From contig JANXHP010000009.1 in the NCBI GenBank assembly GCA_024958795.1, positions 1 through 34,775 on the forward strand: 34,775 bases of DNA, written 5' to 3'. Under the pieces are notes generated by a model, which was given only the letters and a program-made list of their open reading frames with translations, was not told the DNA's origin and did no database searches. The stretch comes from Candidatus Poseidoniaceae archaeon (GTDB taxonomy: Archaea > Thermoplasmatota > Poseidoniia > Poseidoniales > Poseidoniaceae). This document shows positions 16,355 to 24,768 of the stretch, one piece after another (positions within the stretch are counted from its first letter, which is position 1; each line of letters starts with the position of its first letter). The position numbers and the translations under genes were made by a program.

Positions 16355-18537
16355 GTATGATTGGCAGGAAAGAACGGCTTGACCTTGCAATTCAGAAGGC
16401 TAAGAATCAATTAGTTCAAAATGGTGTAGGTAACCTGCAATTTCCACAAGAAAAAATTGCAAAAAAGGAAAAATCAACATTACCGTTGTCCAAAATGAAT
16501 CGCTTGCTTGGAAAATCAACAATTACTGATACTCGCAATAGCAGCATCTTGCAACGTACAGGAGTTGCACAACGACCTACCTTTGATTTGATTGCTGATG
16601 CTAATTTAGGTCAGGAAAGTAGAAGGCACAAACCTGTAATAAATCTACAAGATGATGGAATGGACTTTGCTGGAATTGCTGCAAGACGGATAAAATCACT
16701 AAGAGAAACTAGCCTCAGTTATTCAGAGGAATTAGCGCTGAAGGAAGAGAGCAATGACGAATATGTGGGTATCGAAGTTGATGCTAGACCTGTTTGGCTA
16801 GGCATACTTGATGAGCAAAGAGGTAGAGTAACCAATACTCTATCCGATGATTTAGCACCTGTAGGGGAAGATTCAATTTTCCACCATGGCCGTTCACTAA
16901 ATGTTAAGGCAGAATGGCCAAAACCCTTGACTATTGACACTCATCGAACATTCAAACAGTGGTTTGTTTGTCCTGAAAATGCAAATGCTAGTAGAGCCTG
17001 TGAATCAATTGTTGATTCTCCTGGAACACTTCTCAATCCTTTACTAATCATTGGAGAAAGTGGAACCGGTCGTTCACATTTGATTCATGCAACAGCTCAA
17101 GGTGTAGCAAGACGAATGGAAGGATTGGTATTCTTGATTAGTGCTGTTGATTTGATTGGTATGGAAACTCTTCCAAATAATTGGCAGGAAGCATTGGTCG
17201 GGGCGAGCCTATTAGCAATTGATGATGCACATATTATTGCAGACGATGTATTGCTAGCCACACAAATCGGGCAAATGATAGACCATGCAATCAACTTGGG
17301 AGTACATGTGATTTTAACAAGTCTAGATTCACCAGAAGAATGGCCTTCTTCACGACTTTGGGATATTTGTCGCAATTCTGCACAAACTCATCTTCAAGTT
17401 CCGACTGCAACAAGTTTGGTGATGTTTACTAGACGATTAGCTGGTTCAAGAAATCTGATGTTAGACGATGGTCAAATGGCCAGCATTGTCACATACAACC
17501 ATATTGGCTGGAGAAGTACTATTGCCAATTTTGACAAGATCGCACTTGCAGTTGAATCAGGAGATGACATAGTTGATGGTGAAGATGTTATTCACGCTCT
17601 AAGTGAGAAGTCAACACGCACAACCGAAAAAGAAAATAAAATCGTTCACCAAAATGTTGGTGATATCGCAACTAGATTGATATCTAACGCAGTTGATACT
17701 GTCTATTCGGAACATGATATTGGTGGAATTGACCTAGAGCGCGAAATTCCTGACCTAGGAGATGACGATTATTCGCCACCTCAATGGAATGTTAATGAAA
17801 TGGCGATGGAAGGTGAGGAAATGCTTGAGAAGTATGTTCATACATCACTTGAAGAATTAACACCTGAAGCACCTTCTGTATTGAGTATTCATGAAAATGA
17901 ACAACACCTTGTTACACGTCCGAATCGTATTGAAGAACAAGATTACGGTCGTGCTGCGGATATTTTGACTGAATTAGATGACATGATAGATGACAAAATA
18001 AGAGACACTGAATTAGATGTTTTCAATAACTCAGAACTTCTCATTGAACTCGAAGATAAGATGCTTGAATTGGCACAAAAAGCAGGTGATGCTGATATTG
18101 AAGAATTGATATTGATTGCAGATGAATTGCGCTATCTTGAAGAAAAACTAGTGGAAATAGATCCTGAAAGAGAACCACTTCCACCATTTGAAGAGGACAA
18201 AAAACAGCGCAAAATTCCAAAGAGAAGTAAGGGTAAATCAAAGAGAAAGGTTGCTCGACGTGCACCAAAAAGGAAAAAAGAAGTGCTAGAAGAAGATTTT
18301 GAAAAATCACTAGATAGTTTTGAGCCGGAAGGTGAATGGGATATTGAAGCTGATGATGTTGACATGAATGATTTGTTAGTTGATTCTGATGTGGATGTGG
18401 AAGAAGATGAAACTACAGTTACAGAAAAAATTATTCGGACAATAAAAACACCAATGGATGTAGTCGATGATGTTGTCGATGCACCCCCGCAATTGAGATT
18501 ACACATCAGTAGACCAACTTCAGGGGAAGAGGAATGA
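16351..18537 (+). CDS. DnaA-related AAA+ protein, variant Walker A, no DNA-binding domain IV
   Basis: 728 residues. Residues about 205-400 align by eye with the bacterial DnaA AAA+ domain: TFKQWFVCPENANASRA (DnaA 'tFdnFvvG.sN..A'), NPLLIIGESGTGRSHLIHAT (DnaA NPLFIYGGxGLGKTHLLHA), Walker B LLAIDDAHII (Asp291-Asp292), sensor-1 region VILTSLDSPEEW, and a sensor-2-like GWRSTIANF. Arg241 replaces the Walker A lysine, and the box VII SRF motif is absent, so ATP hydrolysis may be weak or lost. There is no DnaA domain IV helix-turn-helix. Instead an acidic coiled-coil region (about 525-610) leads to a Lys/Arg-rich patch (about 617-646) and an acidic tail. The start is GTG 16351 (ATG 16357 also possible). 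It is flanked in operon by DUF835 and YkgJ-type genes. Confidence 0.72.
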   Translation: MSMIGRKERLDLAIQKAKNQLVQNGVGNLQFPQEKIAKKEKSTLPLSKMNRLLGKSTITDTRNSSILQRTGVAQRPTFDLIADANLGQESRRHKPVINLQDDGMDFAGIAARRIKSLRETSLSYSEELALKEESNDEYVGIEVDARPVWLGILDEQRGRVTNTLSDDLAPVGEDSIFHHGRSLNVKAEWPKPLTIDTHRTFKQWFVCPENANASRACESIVDSPGTLLNPLLIIGESGTGRSHLIHATAQGVARRMEGLVFLISAVDLIGMETLPNNWQEALVGASLLAIDDAHIIADDVLLATQIGQMIDHAINLGVHVILTSLDSPEEWPSSRLWDICRNSAQTHLQVPTATSLVMFTRRLAGSRNLMLDDGQMASIVTYNHIGWRSTIANFDKIALAVESGDDIVDGEDVIHALSEKSTRTTEKENKIVHQNVGDIATRLISNAVDTVYSEHDIGGIDLEREIPDLGDDDYSPPQWNVNEMAMEGEEMLEKYVHTSLEELTPEAPSVLSIHENEQHLVTRPNRIEEQDYGRAADILTELDDMIDDKIRDTELDVFNNSELLIELEDKMLELAQKAGDADIEELILIADELRYLEEKLVEIDPEREPLPPFEEDKKQRKIPKRSKGKSKRKVARRAPKRKKEVLEEDFEKSLDSFEPEGEWDIEADDVDMNDLLVDSDVDVEEDETTVTEKIIRTIKTPMDVVDDVVDAPPQLRLHISRPTSGEEE

Positions 18538-18992
18538 AACCTTGGTGGATGAACGGTATTCCGTTCAAATGTCAATCTGATTGTGGCAAGTGTTGTGATG
18601 AACCAGGTGGAATTGTATATCTCTCAGAAAAAGATGCAGTGAGAATCTCTGCGCATCATGAGATGGATGTCAAAAGTTGGTTGAAAAGAGATTGTAAACA
18701 AACACTTGATGGAAGATATATTCTGCAAAGTAGAGAAGTTGATGACATTTGTATATATTTAGATGATAACAAGCAATGTATGATCTACAAAGCCAGGCCG
18801 CAACAATGTGCTGCATTTCCTTGGTGGGGAGAAAATCTTGCAACTGAAAGATCTTGGAATCGAGTGGTTAATGAATGCCCAGGCCTTAGTGCTGATGATG
18901 CGATATTAATCGATGGGAATAGTATTAGAATACAGATATTTTCTGATAGAGAATCGAGTAAGGGTTTTCGTCAGTGGCCAGCAAATCGATAA
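18534..18992 (+). CDS. YkgJ-type cysteine cluster protein
   Basis: 152 residues. The pattern C13-x3-C17-x2-C20-C21 (FKCQSDCGKCC), then DDICIYLDDNKQCMIYKARPQQCAAFPWW, matches the YkgJ/CxxCxxCC family, whose cysteines are thought to hold a zinc or iron-sulphur centre. Exact function is not known for the family. Its ATG overlaps the DnaA-like gene's stop (ATGA), making it the third gene of that operon. Position and motif are clear; the role in the operon is unknown. Confidence 0.85.
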   Translation: MKPWWMNGIPFKCQSDCGKCCDEPGGIVYLSEKDAVRISAHHEMDVKSWLKRDCKQTLDGRYILQSREVDDICIYLDDNKQCMIYKARPQQCAAFPWWGENLATERSWNRVVNECPGLSADDAILIDGNSIRIQIFSDRESSKGFRQWPANR

Positions 18993-19002
18993 AAAATATA
19001 TC
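18991..19002 (+). promoter_or_regulatory. candidate distal TATA box upstream of citrate synthase
   Basis: AAAAAATATATC would place transcription near 19023, giving a leader of about 93 bases that contains the inverted repeat at 19043-19070. It overlaps the stop codon region of the preceding gene. An alternative TATA at 19074-19082 would give a short leader instead. Confidence 0.3.
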
Positions 19003-19042
19003 ATCGCATGTCAAATACATCAAGTGAGTTTTACTACACTGA

Positions 19043-19070
19043 GGTACCTAATTGCATTCAAATTAGGACC
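19043..19070 (+). repeat. inverted repeat (10-bp stem) before citrate synthase
   Basis: CCTAATT at 19047-19053 pairs with AATTAGG at 19061-19067 around a seven-base loop. GGT 19043-19045 pairs with ACC 19068-19070, leaving A46 bulged. It could be an RNA hairpin in a leader or a DNA operator just upstream of the TATA-like CTTATATGA at 19074-19082. Its half-site CCTAAT/ATTAGG is shared with the palindrome at 13399-13412. Confidence 0.55.
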
Positions 19071-19109
19071 CTCCTTATATGAGTGGGTCTTTTCCGTTGC
19101 TTCGGAGGG
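19069..19109 (+). promoter_or_regulatory. anti-Shine-Dalgarno and Shine-Dalgarno pair before citrate synthase
   Basis: CCCTCC (19069-19074) is an exact complement of GGAGGG (19104-19109), the ribosome site of the GTG at 19116. The two CCs at its start also close the outer stem of the preceding hairpin, so the structures could exclude each other. This matters only if the transcript starts upstream at about 19023. Confidence 0.35.
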
Positions 19110-19115
19110 AAAATA

Positions 19116-20282
19116 GTGAGTGATAAAGAAGTTCTTTTGGAAGTTACTGCTGACCATCTAAACACAGGATTGCGCGGTGTACCAGTTGGGACATGCAGAA
19201 CTTCATTCGTAACTCCTACAGAAGGAGTTCATTATTGCGGATATCCAATTGCCGAACTTACTCATTTTTCTCCAGAAGACATCGTATATCTATTATTCAA
19301 CAAAGAATTACCAAATGCTCAACAATCTGCTGACATTCGTGCAGATTTGGCGAGTAGAGGTGAAATTCCAGGTGACTTGGAATCAGTGTTTAGAACTCTA
19401 CCAAAATATGGCCACCCAATGGACTGGCTTAGTGTTGCAATTCACACAATCGGAATGTGGGAGACTACAGGAGATTGGAAGGAAGATGCGCTGAATTTAA
19501 TCGCTAGAATGCCTAGAATAATGGGCCTAATGTATAGAATAAGAGAAGGTAGAGATCAAGATATTCCTGCTGATGATACATCACTAAGTATGGTTGAAAG
19601 ATTTATTTCAACATTAGGGCTTGAGGATGTTGATAATGAAAAAATGCATAGAGTAATTGCGACATATTTAGTATTACACATGGACCATGGTGGAGGTAAT
19701 CTCTCAACATTTACTGGGAAGGCAATTGCTTCTAGCAAAGCGACTGTTTATTCGGCAATTGCAGGCGCAATGAATGCATTGAGTGGCCCATTACATGGAC
19801 GTGCAAATCAATCATGCCTTGAATTCGTTCTCAAAGTCGGCACTAGCGATCCTGAGCAAGTGGAACATTTCGTGCGAGGAGAGTTGGCGGCAAAACGTCC
19901 AATATTCGGCTTTGGTCATGCCGTTCTTCGCACCGAAGACCCAAGGGCAACTGCTCAGTTTGCTCTTGGAGAAGAAATCTGCCCAGATGATGAGAATTTC
20001 AAAATTATTCGCACACTAAGAGAAGTTGCACCAAGAGTTCTTGCTGAAAATCCAAAAATAAGTAATCCAAATGCGAATGTTGACATTGCAAGTGGAGCTT
20101 TACTCCACCATGTTGGATTAGAAGACCCTACCTACTATACAACATTCTTTGGATGGGCTCGTGTAATCGGAATCGGAGCACAGATTGTTGATGAGCGTTC
20201 TGTTTTCCGTGGTGGCAAAGGCACTCCAATTTATCGCCCTAAGTACTATGCAGAGCAGCAAACTCTGCGCCACATTGAGTGA
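19116..20282 (+). CDS. gltA: citrate synthase
   Basis: Condenses oxaloacetate and acetyl-CoA to citrate, the entry to the TCA cycle. 388 residues, a normal length. Catalytic motifs: LSGPLHGRANQ (His), GFGHAVLRTEDPRA (His and Arg; the family's HRV is HAV here) and NPNANVDIASGALLHH (Asp). The N-terminus GLRGVPVGTCRTSFV...GVHYCGYPIAEL is typical. GTG 19116 is preferred because GGAGGG lies six bases upstream; the ATG at 19080 is out of frame with it and a GTG-like start at 19083 lacks a ribosome site. The upstream region is unusually structured. It converges with the phosphodiesterase gene with no bases between the stop codons. A 2-methylcitrate synthase activity cannot be excluded. Confidence 0.92.
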   Translation: MSDKEVLLEVTADHLNTGLRGVPVGTCRTSFVTPTEGVHYCGYPIAELTHFSPEDIVYLLFNKELPNAQQSADIRADLASRGEIPGDLESVFRTLPKYGHPMDWLSVAIHTIGMWETTGDWKEDALNLIARMPRIMGLMYRIREGRDQDIPADDTSLSMVERFISTLGLEDVDNEKMHRVIATYLVLHMDHGGGNLSTFTGKAIASSKATVYSAIAGAMNALSGPLHGRANQSCLEFVLKVGTSDPEQVEHFVRGELAAKRPIFGFGHAVLRTEDPRATAQFALGEEICPDDENFKIIRTLREVAPRVLAENPKISNPNANVDIASGALLHHVGLEDPTYYTTFFGWARVIGIGAQIVDERSVFRGGKGTPIYRPKYYAEQQTLRHIE

Positions 20283-21434
20283 TTATTCACTTATTACTGG
20301 ACGAGATGTTTTTCCAGAACCTCTGTGCCCGATTAATCGTGGTGCTTGCCAAGGAGGTGAAGAGTTACTAGAACTTTGTAAGATTTCATCAACAGATTTT
20401 TGCCAATTCCAAGATTCTTTCCACATTGAAATTAATTCAATTCTTCTTGAATTATCACACTCACTCCAAAGTGGAACTTCCATTTTGAGTTGTTTCAATA
20501 TTTCTAGATGATTTTCTTCTGTAGCAGAATCAAGAAGTTGCTGTTGTTGATTATCGAGTGGCTGGATTGCTGGATTTACCCAACGGGCGTTTCCTGTAGG
20601 TAGCCATGTAAATTGTGGATTTGCATTATCGGTCAATCCAGTTAACCCTGCATTCAAGATTGATTTCTCGTGGATCGGTTTGGCAGGCCAAACATATGTT
20701 GGCAAACCTTTCCGAATATGATTCATATCGCTTAATTTCTTACCATGTAACCCTATTGTCTTTCCAAGTGGAAGTTTATTATGAGGTGCAACAAAGTACT
20801 CTATTGCACACGGTAGCATTGAACTTCCCATGTTATTATGCTGCCTTACCAATGATGAAAACGATGTGGAAAGATATCTTGGAAAACTTTGAATCCGTTG
20901 GGTAGTCCTATTTCCATATGGTGAAATATATGGAATCAAGGCAGCCCATGGACGCTTTGACTTTGCCATGTTTGAACTATCTCTCATGCCCTTGTGAAAG
21001 GCATAATAGACCGTGTTTTCATGAGGTACTTGAAATTCTTCAAGTATTTCATCAGCCATTTTAATAATGTTAGCAACATGCTTATTGTGCTTTTTTCGTG
21101 AAAAAAATCCTCCACCCATAGGTGCGTTTGGATGCGGCCGTTTTATCTCAATGCAACCTATTTTTCCTTTCTCAACCCAGTTGCTATTGATTATTGGATC
21201 CTCTAACATAGCCCTAAAAGAAAGAAATCCTTCAGACTCTAAATCCGCTAGTGTCCATGATTCAACCCATTTGTTCTTTCCTTGTAAGCGACTATTGGGG
21301 ATTGATACTTCTCTGTCATGATGAATCACTAATTGATTATCTGAAGTCATTCTAATATCAAATTCAACCCCATCAAAAAGGCTAATGGCGTGCTGTAAAC
21401 TCTTTAATGTATTTTCCGGCTCTTGGTAATACAT
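20283..21434 (-). CDS. glycerophosphodiester phosphodiesterase family, apparently circularly permuted
   Basis: Family enzymes hydrolyse glycerophosphodiesters with a TIM barrel. In normal members the first strand ends in the catalytic HRG motif and is followed by ENT. Here the protein starts MYYQEPENTLKSL, continues GVEFDIRMTSDNQLVIHHD (acid pair and second His), IGCIEIKRPH and YVWPAKP...AGLTGLTDN (the last barrel strand). After about 95 further residues it ends with RLIGHRGSGKTSRP, so HRG sits at residues 370-372 of 383. GAGGCGGG lies just before the ATG and an in-frame stop lies upstream, so the missing strand is not encoded at the N-terminus. Cytoplasmic: no signal peptide seen. Substrate not known. 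Confidence 0.8.
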   Translation of the reverse strand: MYYQEPENTLKSLQHAISLFDGVEFDIRMTSDNQLVIHHDREVSIPNSRLQGKNKWVESWTLADLESEGFLSFRAMLEDPIINSNWVEKGKIGCIEIKRPHPNAPMGGGFFSRKKHNKHVANIIKMADEILEEFQVPHENTVYYAFHKGMRDSSNMAKSKRPWAALIPYISPYGNRTTQRIQSFPRYLSTSFSSLVRQHNNMGSSMLPCAIEYFVAPHNKLPLGKTIGLHGKKLSDMNHIRKGLPTYVWPAKPIHEKSILNAGLTGLTDNANPQFTWLPTGNARWVNPAIQPLDNQQQQLLDSATEENHLEILKQLKMEVPLWSECDNSRRIELISMWKESWNWQKSVDEILQSSSNSSPPWQAPRLIGHRGSGKTSRPVISE

Positions 21435-21529
21435 CTTCCCGCCTCATGATGTCCACACCTTTCACCTTGAAAAAATATCTTTAAGTTTAGAGTCAAAAGC
21501 ATCATATCCTGTTAATGATATTGTGCTTC

Positions 21530-23212
21530 ATGGGCGAGTCTACAAGGCAAAGTCGGGCAGACAAAAAGGCTGCCAGAAGTGAAGAAAAACGCAAGGCTAT
21601 TTTTGGTTATGGAATGTTCGATTGGGCAAAGTCTGCATTTGAAACGAGTGTTGTATCTGCAATTCTACCCGCATGGTTCGCCTACTTATTTTTAGAAGCA
21701 AATGGAGTTTCTGTTAATTTTACAGATTCATTTGCCCTTACTGCAGATACTGCTTGGGCAATTGCAACAATGGCTTCTGCACTTTTGGTTGCTGCTGTTT
21801 CACCTGCTCTGGGAATTATTGCTGACAGAAAAACAATCAAAATATTGGCGTTGAAATGTTTCACTTGGCTAGGCTCAGGAGCGACCGTTTTGTTGGCCAT
21901 TGGTGCAATATTACCAATCAATATTGCATGGATGTTTATTTTGATTACTTTCTTCTTTGCTAATATTGGATTGAATGCTTCCTCTGTATTCTATAATGCA
22001 GTTCTTCCATTTATGGGAGATGATGATGAATTAGATGAAATCTCTAATCTTGCATTCGCATATGGATATTTAGGTGGTGGAATACTATTGTTAATACATT
22101 TAGTAATGGTAATGACTTTGAGTGGTTCATGGGTAATACCTTTCACACTTGCTTCTAGTGGCATGTGGTGGTTCGGGTTTGCGTGGTATACTTTCGCACA
22201 TATTCCTGAACCTGAAGTTGAAAATGAAATGGAATGGAATGGTTTCATCAGTGCAACAAAATTAGCTCTATCAGAATTATATTTGACAAGTAAAGAGATT
22301 AAGAAATTCAAAGTCTTATTCATTTACATGTTCGCATATTTCCTTTTCATTGATGGGATAAACTCAGTTACAGCTCTTGCAGGCGTGTTTGGTTCTGCAG
22401 TATTGGGGATTCCTATTGCTACATTGATGATAGTCATTCTATTGGTTCAGTTTGTTGCAGCCCCTGCTGCAATAGGTTTTACTCGTTTAGCAGAAATTAC
22501 TTCAGCCAAAACAGCACTTACAATCGCTTGTGTGGGGTGGTGTGTAGTAATAATCCTAGGTGTTGGATTTGCACCTTTGATGCCAGTTGATGTGGATGAA
22601 TTTGATGCGGTAATAACAAGCGAAGATGGAGTGAATTATCAGATGACTAATGAGGAAGAAAATATTGGTGACCTCATGATTGAAGGGAATATTACTGCTT
22701 TGGAAATTGAAGGAATATTATCAACTTTTGACGATTCTCGATTTAGTGTAATCGTTGTTGATAAAATTGGCACAAATGATGGAAAAAGTGTAATTGGAAT
22801 TGACAATCCCGCTAATATTGGTGATGAAAGTGGCGATGGATGGGCAGTCTATTTGCGTGATAATCTGTGGCACCCACTCGGCTTGGGAGTGAATATTCAA
22901 TTTCTAATGCTTGGATTATTATCTGGATTATTGCTGGGCGGATCACAAGGACTTGCACGTTCATTATTCAGTAAAATAATTCCTGAAACTCGCTCTACAG
23001 AGTTCTTTGGATTCTTTGGATTCTTTGGTAAGGTTGCAGCATTCATTGGACCGTTTCTCTATGCCTTTGTTGGTGGATTCTATGGTTCTAGAGCGGGTCT
23101 TATTTCCATTGCATTGTTGATTGTTGCTGGAACTTTGGTTTTACGTTGGGTAGATGTTGAAGAGGGAATTAGAGTCGCGAAAGAAGAAGATGTTCGCAAT
23201 CGAATAGCCTGA
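21530..23212 (+). CDS. MFS transporter, UMF1/Atg22-like
   Basis: 560 residues, about twelve membrane helices. The opening RKAIFGYGMFDWAKSAFETSVVSAILPAWFAYLF is the hallmark of the UMF1 family (PF11700, Atg22-like), which exports amino acids in fungi; bacterial and archaeal members have unproven substrates. The loop between helices about 8 and 9 (residues about 355-460) carries a roughly 100-residue acidic extracytoplasmic insert (ITSEDGVNYQM...DESGDGWAVYL). The end FGFFGFFGKVAAFIGPFLYAFVGG is typical of the family. ATG 21530 is taken over 21515; CATATCC near 21502 may be its TATA box, giving little or no leader. Confidence 0.85.
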   Translation: MGESTRQSRADKKAARSEEKRKAIFGYGMFDWAKSAFETSVVSAILPAWFAYLFLEANGVSVNFTDSFALTADTAWAIATMASALLVAAVSPALGIIADRKTIKILALKCFTWLGSGATVLLAIGAILPINIAWMFILITFFFANIGLNASSVFYNAVLPFMGDDDELDEISNLAFAYGYLGGGILLLIHLVMVMTLSGSWVIPFTLASSGMWWFGFAWYTFAHIPEPEVENEMEWNGFISATKLALSELYLTSKEIKKFKVLFIYMFAYFLFIDGINSVTALAGVFGSAVLGIPIATLMIVILLVQFVAAPAAIGFTRLAEITSAKTALTIACVGWCVVIILGVGFAPLMPVDVDEFDAVITSEDGVNYQMTNEEENIGDLMIEGNITALEIEGILSTFDDSRFSVIVVDKIGTNDGKSVIGIDNPANIGDESGDGWAVYLRDNLWHPLGLGVNIQFLMLGLLSGLLLGGSQGLARSLFSKIIPETRSTEFFGFFGFFGKVAAFIGPFLYAFVGGFYGSRAGLISIALLIVAGTLVLRWVDVEEGIRVAKEEDVRNRIA

Positions 23213-23300
23213 TTGAAAACCAATCATTATTGCCAAACTGTCATTACTGCCTCTAATTACTGTGGTAACTGCTAAAGAGAGGCGGCATTGCCATACAATC

Positions 23301-24758
23301 ATGGAACCATATACAATCATGCTTTTGATGATTGTAGTTCTTACTCCAGTCATATGCTGGTTATTCAGTCTACATCGTCCAGAGATGAGGGTTCCTTGGC
23401 GTGAATGGAGTCGTACATTCCATGAAAAAAGATATTATCTTCACGCTCTTGGATATATTGTCATCATAAAATGGAAGGAAATTACTGATAAAATAAATGA
23501 ACCTATAAAAATTGAAACTGGACATTGGACTGAATTAGTATATTCTATTGAAGGTGATTTTACAAAGTGGATTCAAGATGCTTTTCAAAATGATCTGCTG
23601 ACTGAAATCCTCAACTTCCATTATCTGTTCATTTATCTATTTTTAATCTATGTAACAACAGTCTACTTTGCATTTACTGATGACCGGGATATGACCGATA
23701 AGGTGGCCTTGAATTATCTGCTAATCTATGCTCTTGCTGTACCATATTACTTATTTTTCAATGTAGAAGTAACTTCATCATGGATTCCTAATATGGATGC
23801 TCTATTGTATCATGATGGTTGGTATAGTTCGTTTTATGCATTACACGACCCGATGGATAATGCAATTCCAAGTTTACACGTTGCCATACCATTTGGCATC
23901 CTCTATCTCAATTATTTACATGTAAAAGAAAAGGGTATGAAAATGACTGAGTGGCGCCATTGGCCGTACCATTTATTCGTTGCAATAAATACAGCATTAT
24001 TCATGTTCACAATTCTATATCTTGGTATTCATTGGGTTGTTGACATCCCACTTGGAATAATTATCGGTGGAATCGGTGCATTGTTTATTCATCACCTACA
24101 GCCGAGACTTCGCAATGATTTTGGACCAATGTTCAAAGGAGTTACTAGAAAGAAAGTGTGGCGGCATGTATTTGCTGAAGGCGTTGCTGCTCTAATATTA
24201 CTCACTGTTATTTTGATGTCTGTAAATATTCAATCAGAAATCACAGATTCTAGAATCTCCTATCAACTTGGAGCTGATGATACAACTTTTGAAATTATTC
24301 AAGAATTTAAACCTGGCTCAACTGTTTCCTCAAACTTGACTAATCTTCATGAAAGTATTACATTAGAGGTTGTTGTAATCATTGTTGAAATGAGTGAACC
24401 TGCTATGGAAGATGGTTCTATTGATTGGGAGATAATGAAAACTTTAGGTAATTATCACACTGTTGAGGCCCAATCCACTTTAATGCTTGAAATCGATTCT
24501 CCCAATAATTACCATCTAATAATTATGCACAACCCCGGAAACGCTAACGGATCAACTGATAATGAGATTGTACAAGTACGTATTATCAATGACTACCATG
24601 AAGACATCATGTGGAAAGCAGTATTACTTTCTCTACCTTCACTATGGATCACAGGATTTGTAGTACATCGACTATATCGCTTAAAGAAGTACAAGCGTAG
24701 TTTGATTGATTCGACACCGAGTCATCTGTGGGAACAGGATTTATCTGAATCAGAATAA
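23301..24758 (+). CDS. PAP2-superfamily membrane phosphatase/transferase with C-terminal domain
   Basis: 485 residues. Several helices (about 5-25, 105-130, 140-160) lead to the active-site pattern NAIPSLHVAIPFGILY and FTILYLGIHWVVDIPLGIIIG, i.e. PSLH and the H..D motif of the PAP2/inositol-phosphotransferase group. Such enzymes remove or move phosphate groups on lipids at the membrane. After the PAP2 core, a helix near residue 285 (VAALILLTVILMSVNI) is followed by a beta-rich, likely extracytoplasmic segment of about 120 residues, then a final helix. ATG 23301 is preferred to the GTG at 23262, without strong ribosome-site evidence. Its stop lies ten bases before tatC. Confidence 0.75.
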   Translation: MEPYTIMLLMIVVLTPVICWLFSLHRPEMRVPWREWSRTFHEKRYYLHALGYIVIIKWKEITDKINEPIKIETGHWTELVYSIEGDFTKWIQDAFQNDLLTEILNFHYLFIYLFLIYVTTVYFAFTDDRDMTDKVALNYLLIYALAVPYYLFFNVEVTSSWIPNMDALLYHDGWYSSFYALHDPMDNAIPSLHVAIPFGILYLNYLHVKEKGMKMTEWRHWPYHLFVAINTALFMFTILYLGIHWVVDIPLGIIIGGIGALFIHHLQPRLRNDFGPMFKGVTRKKVWRHVFAEGVAALILLTVILMSVNIQSEITDSRISYQLGADDTTFEIIQEFKPGSTVSSNLTNLHESITLEVVVIIVEMSEPAMEDGSIDWEIMKTLGNYHTVEAQSTLMLEIDSPNNYHLIIMHNPGNANGSTDNEIVQVRIINDYHEDIMWKAVLLSLPSLWITGFVVHRLYRLKKYKRSLIDSTPSHLWEQDLSESE

Positions 24759-24768
24759 TGGTGAGATT

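Noticed and set aside
19043-19070. Inverted repeat before citrate synthase as a terminator of the YkgJ gene
   Set aside because: No T-run follows it and the citrate synthase promoter elements sit at or beyond it; an operator or leader structure fits better, though a weak terminator role is not excluded.
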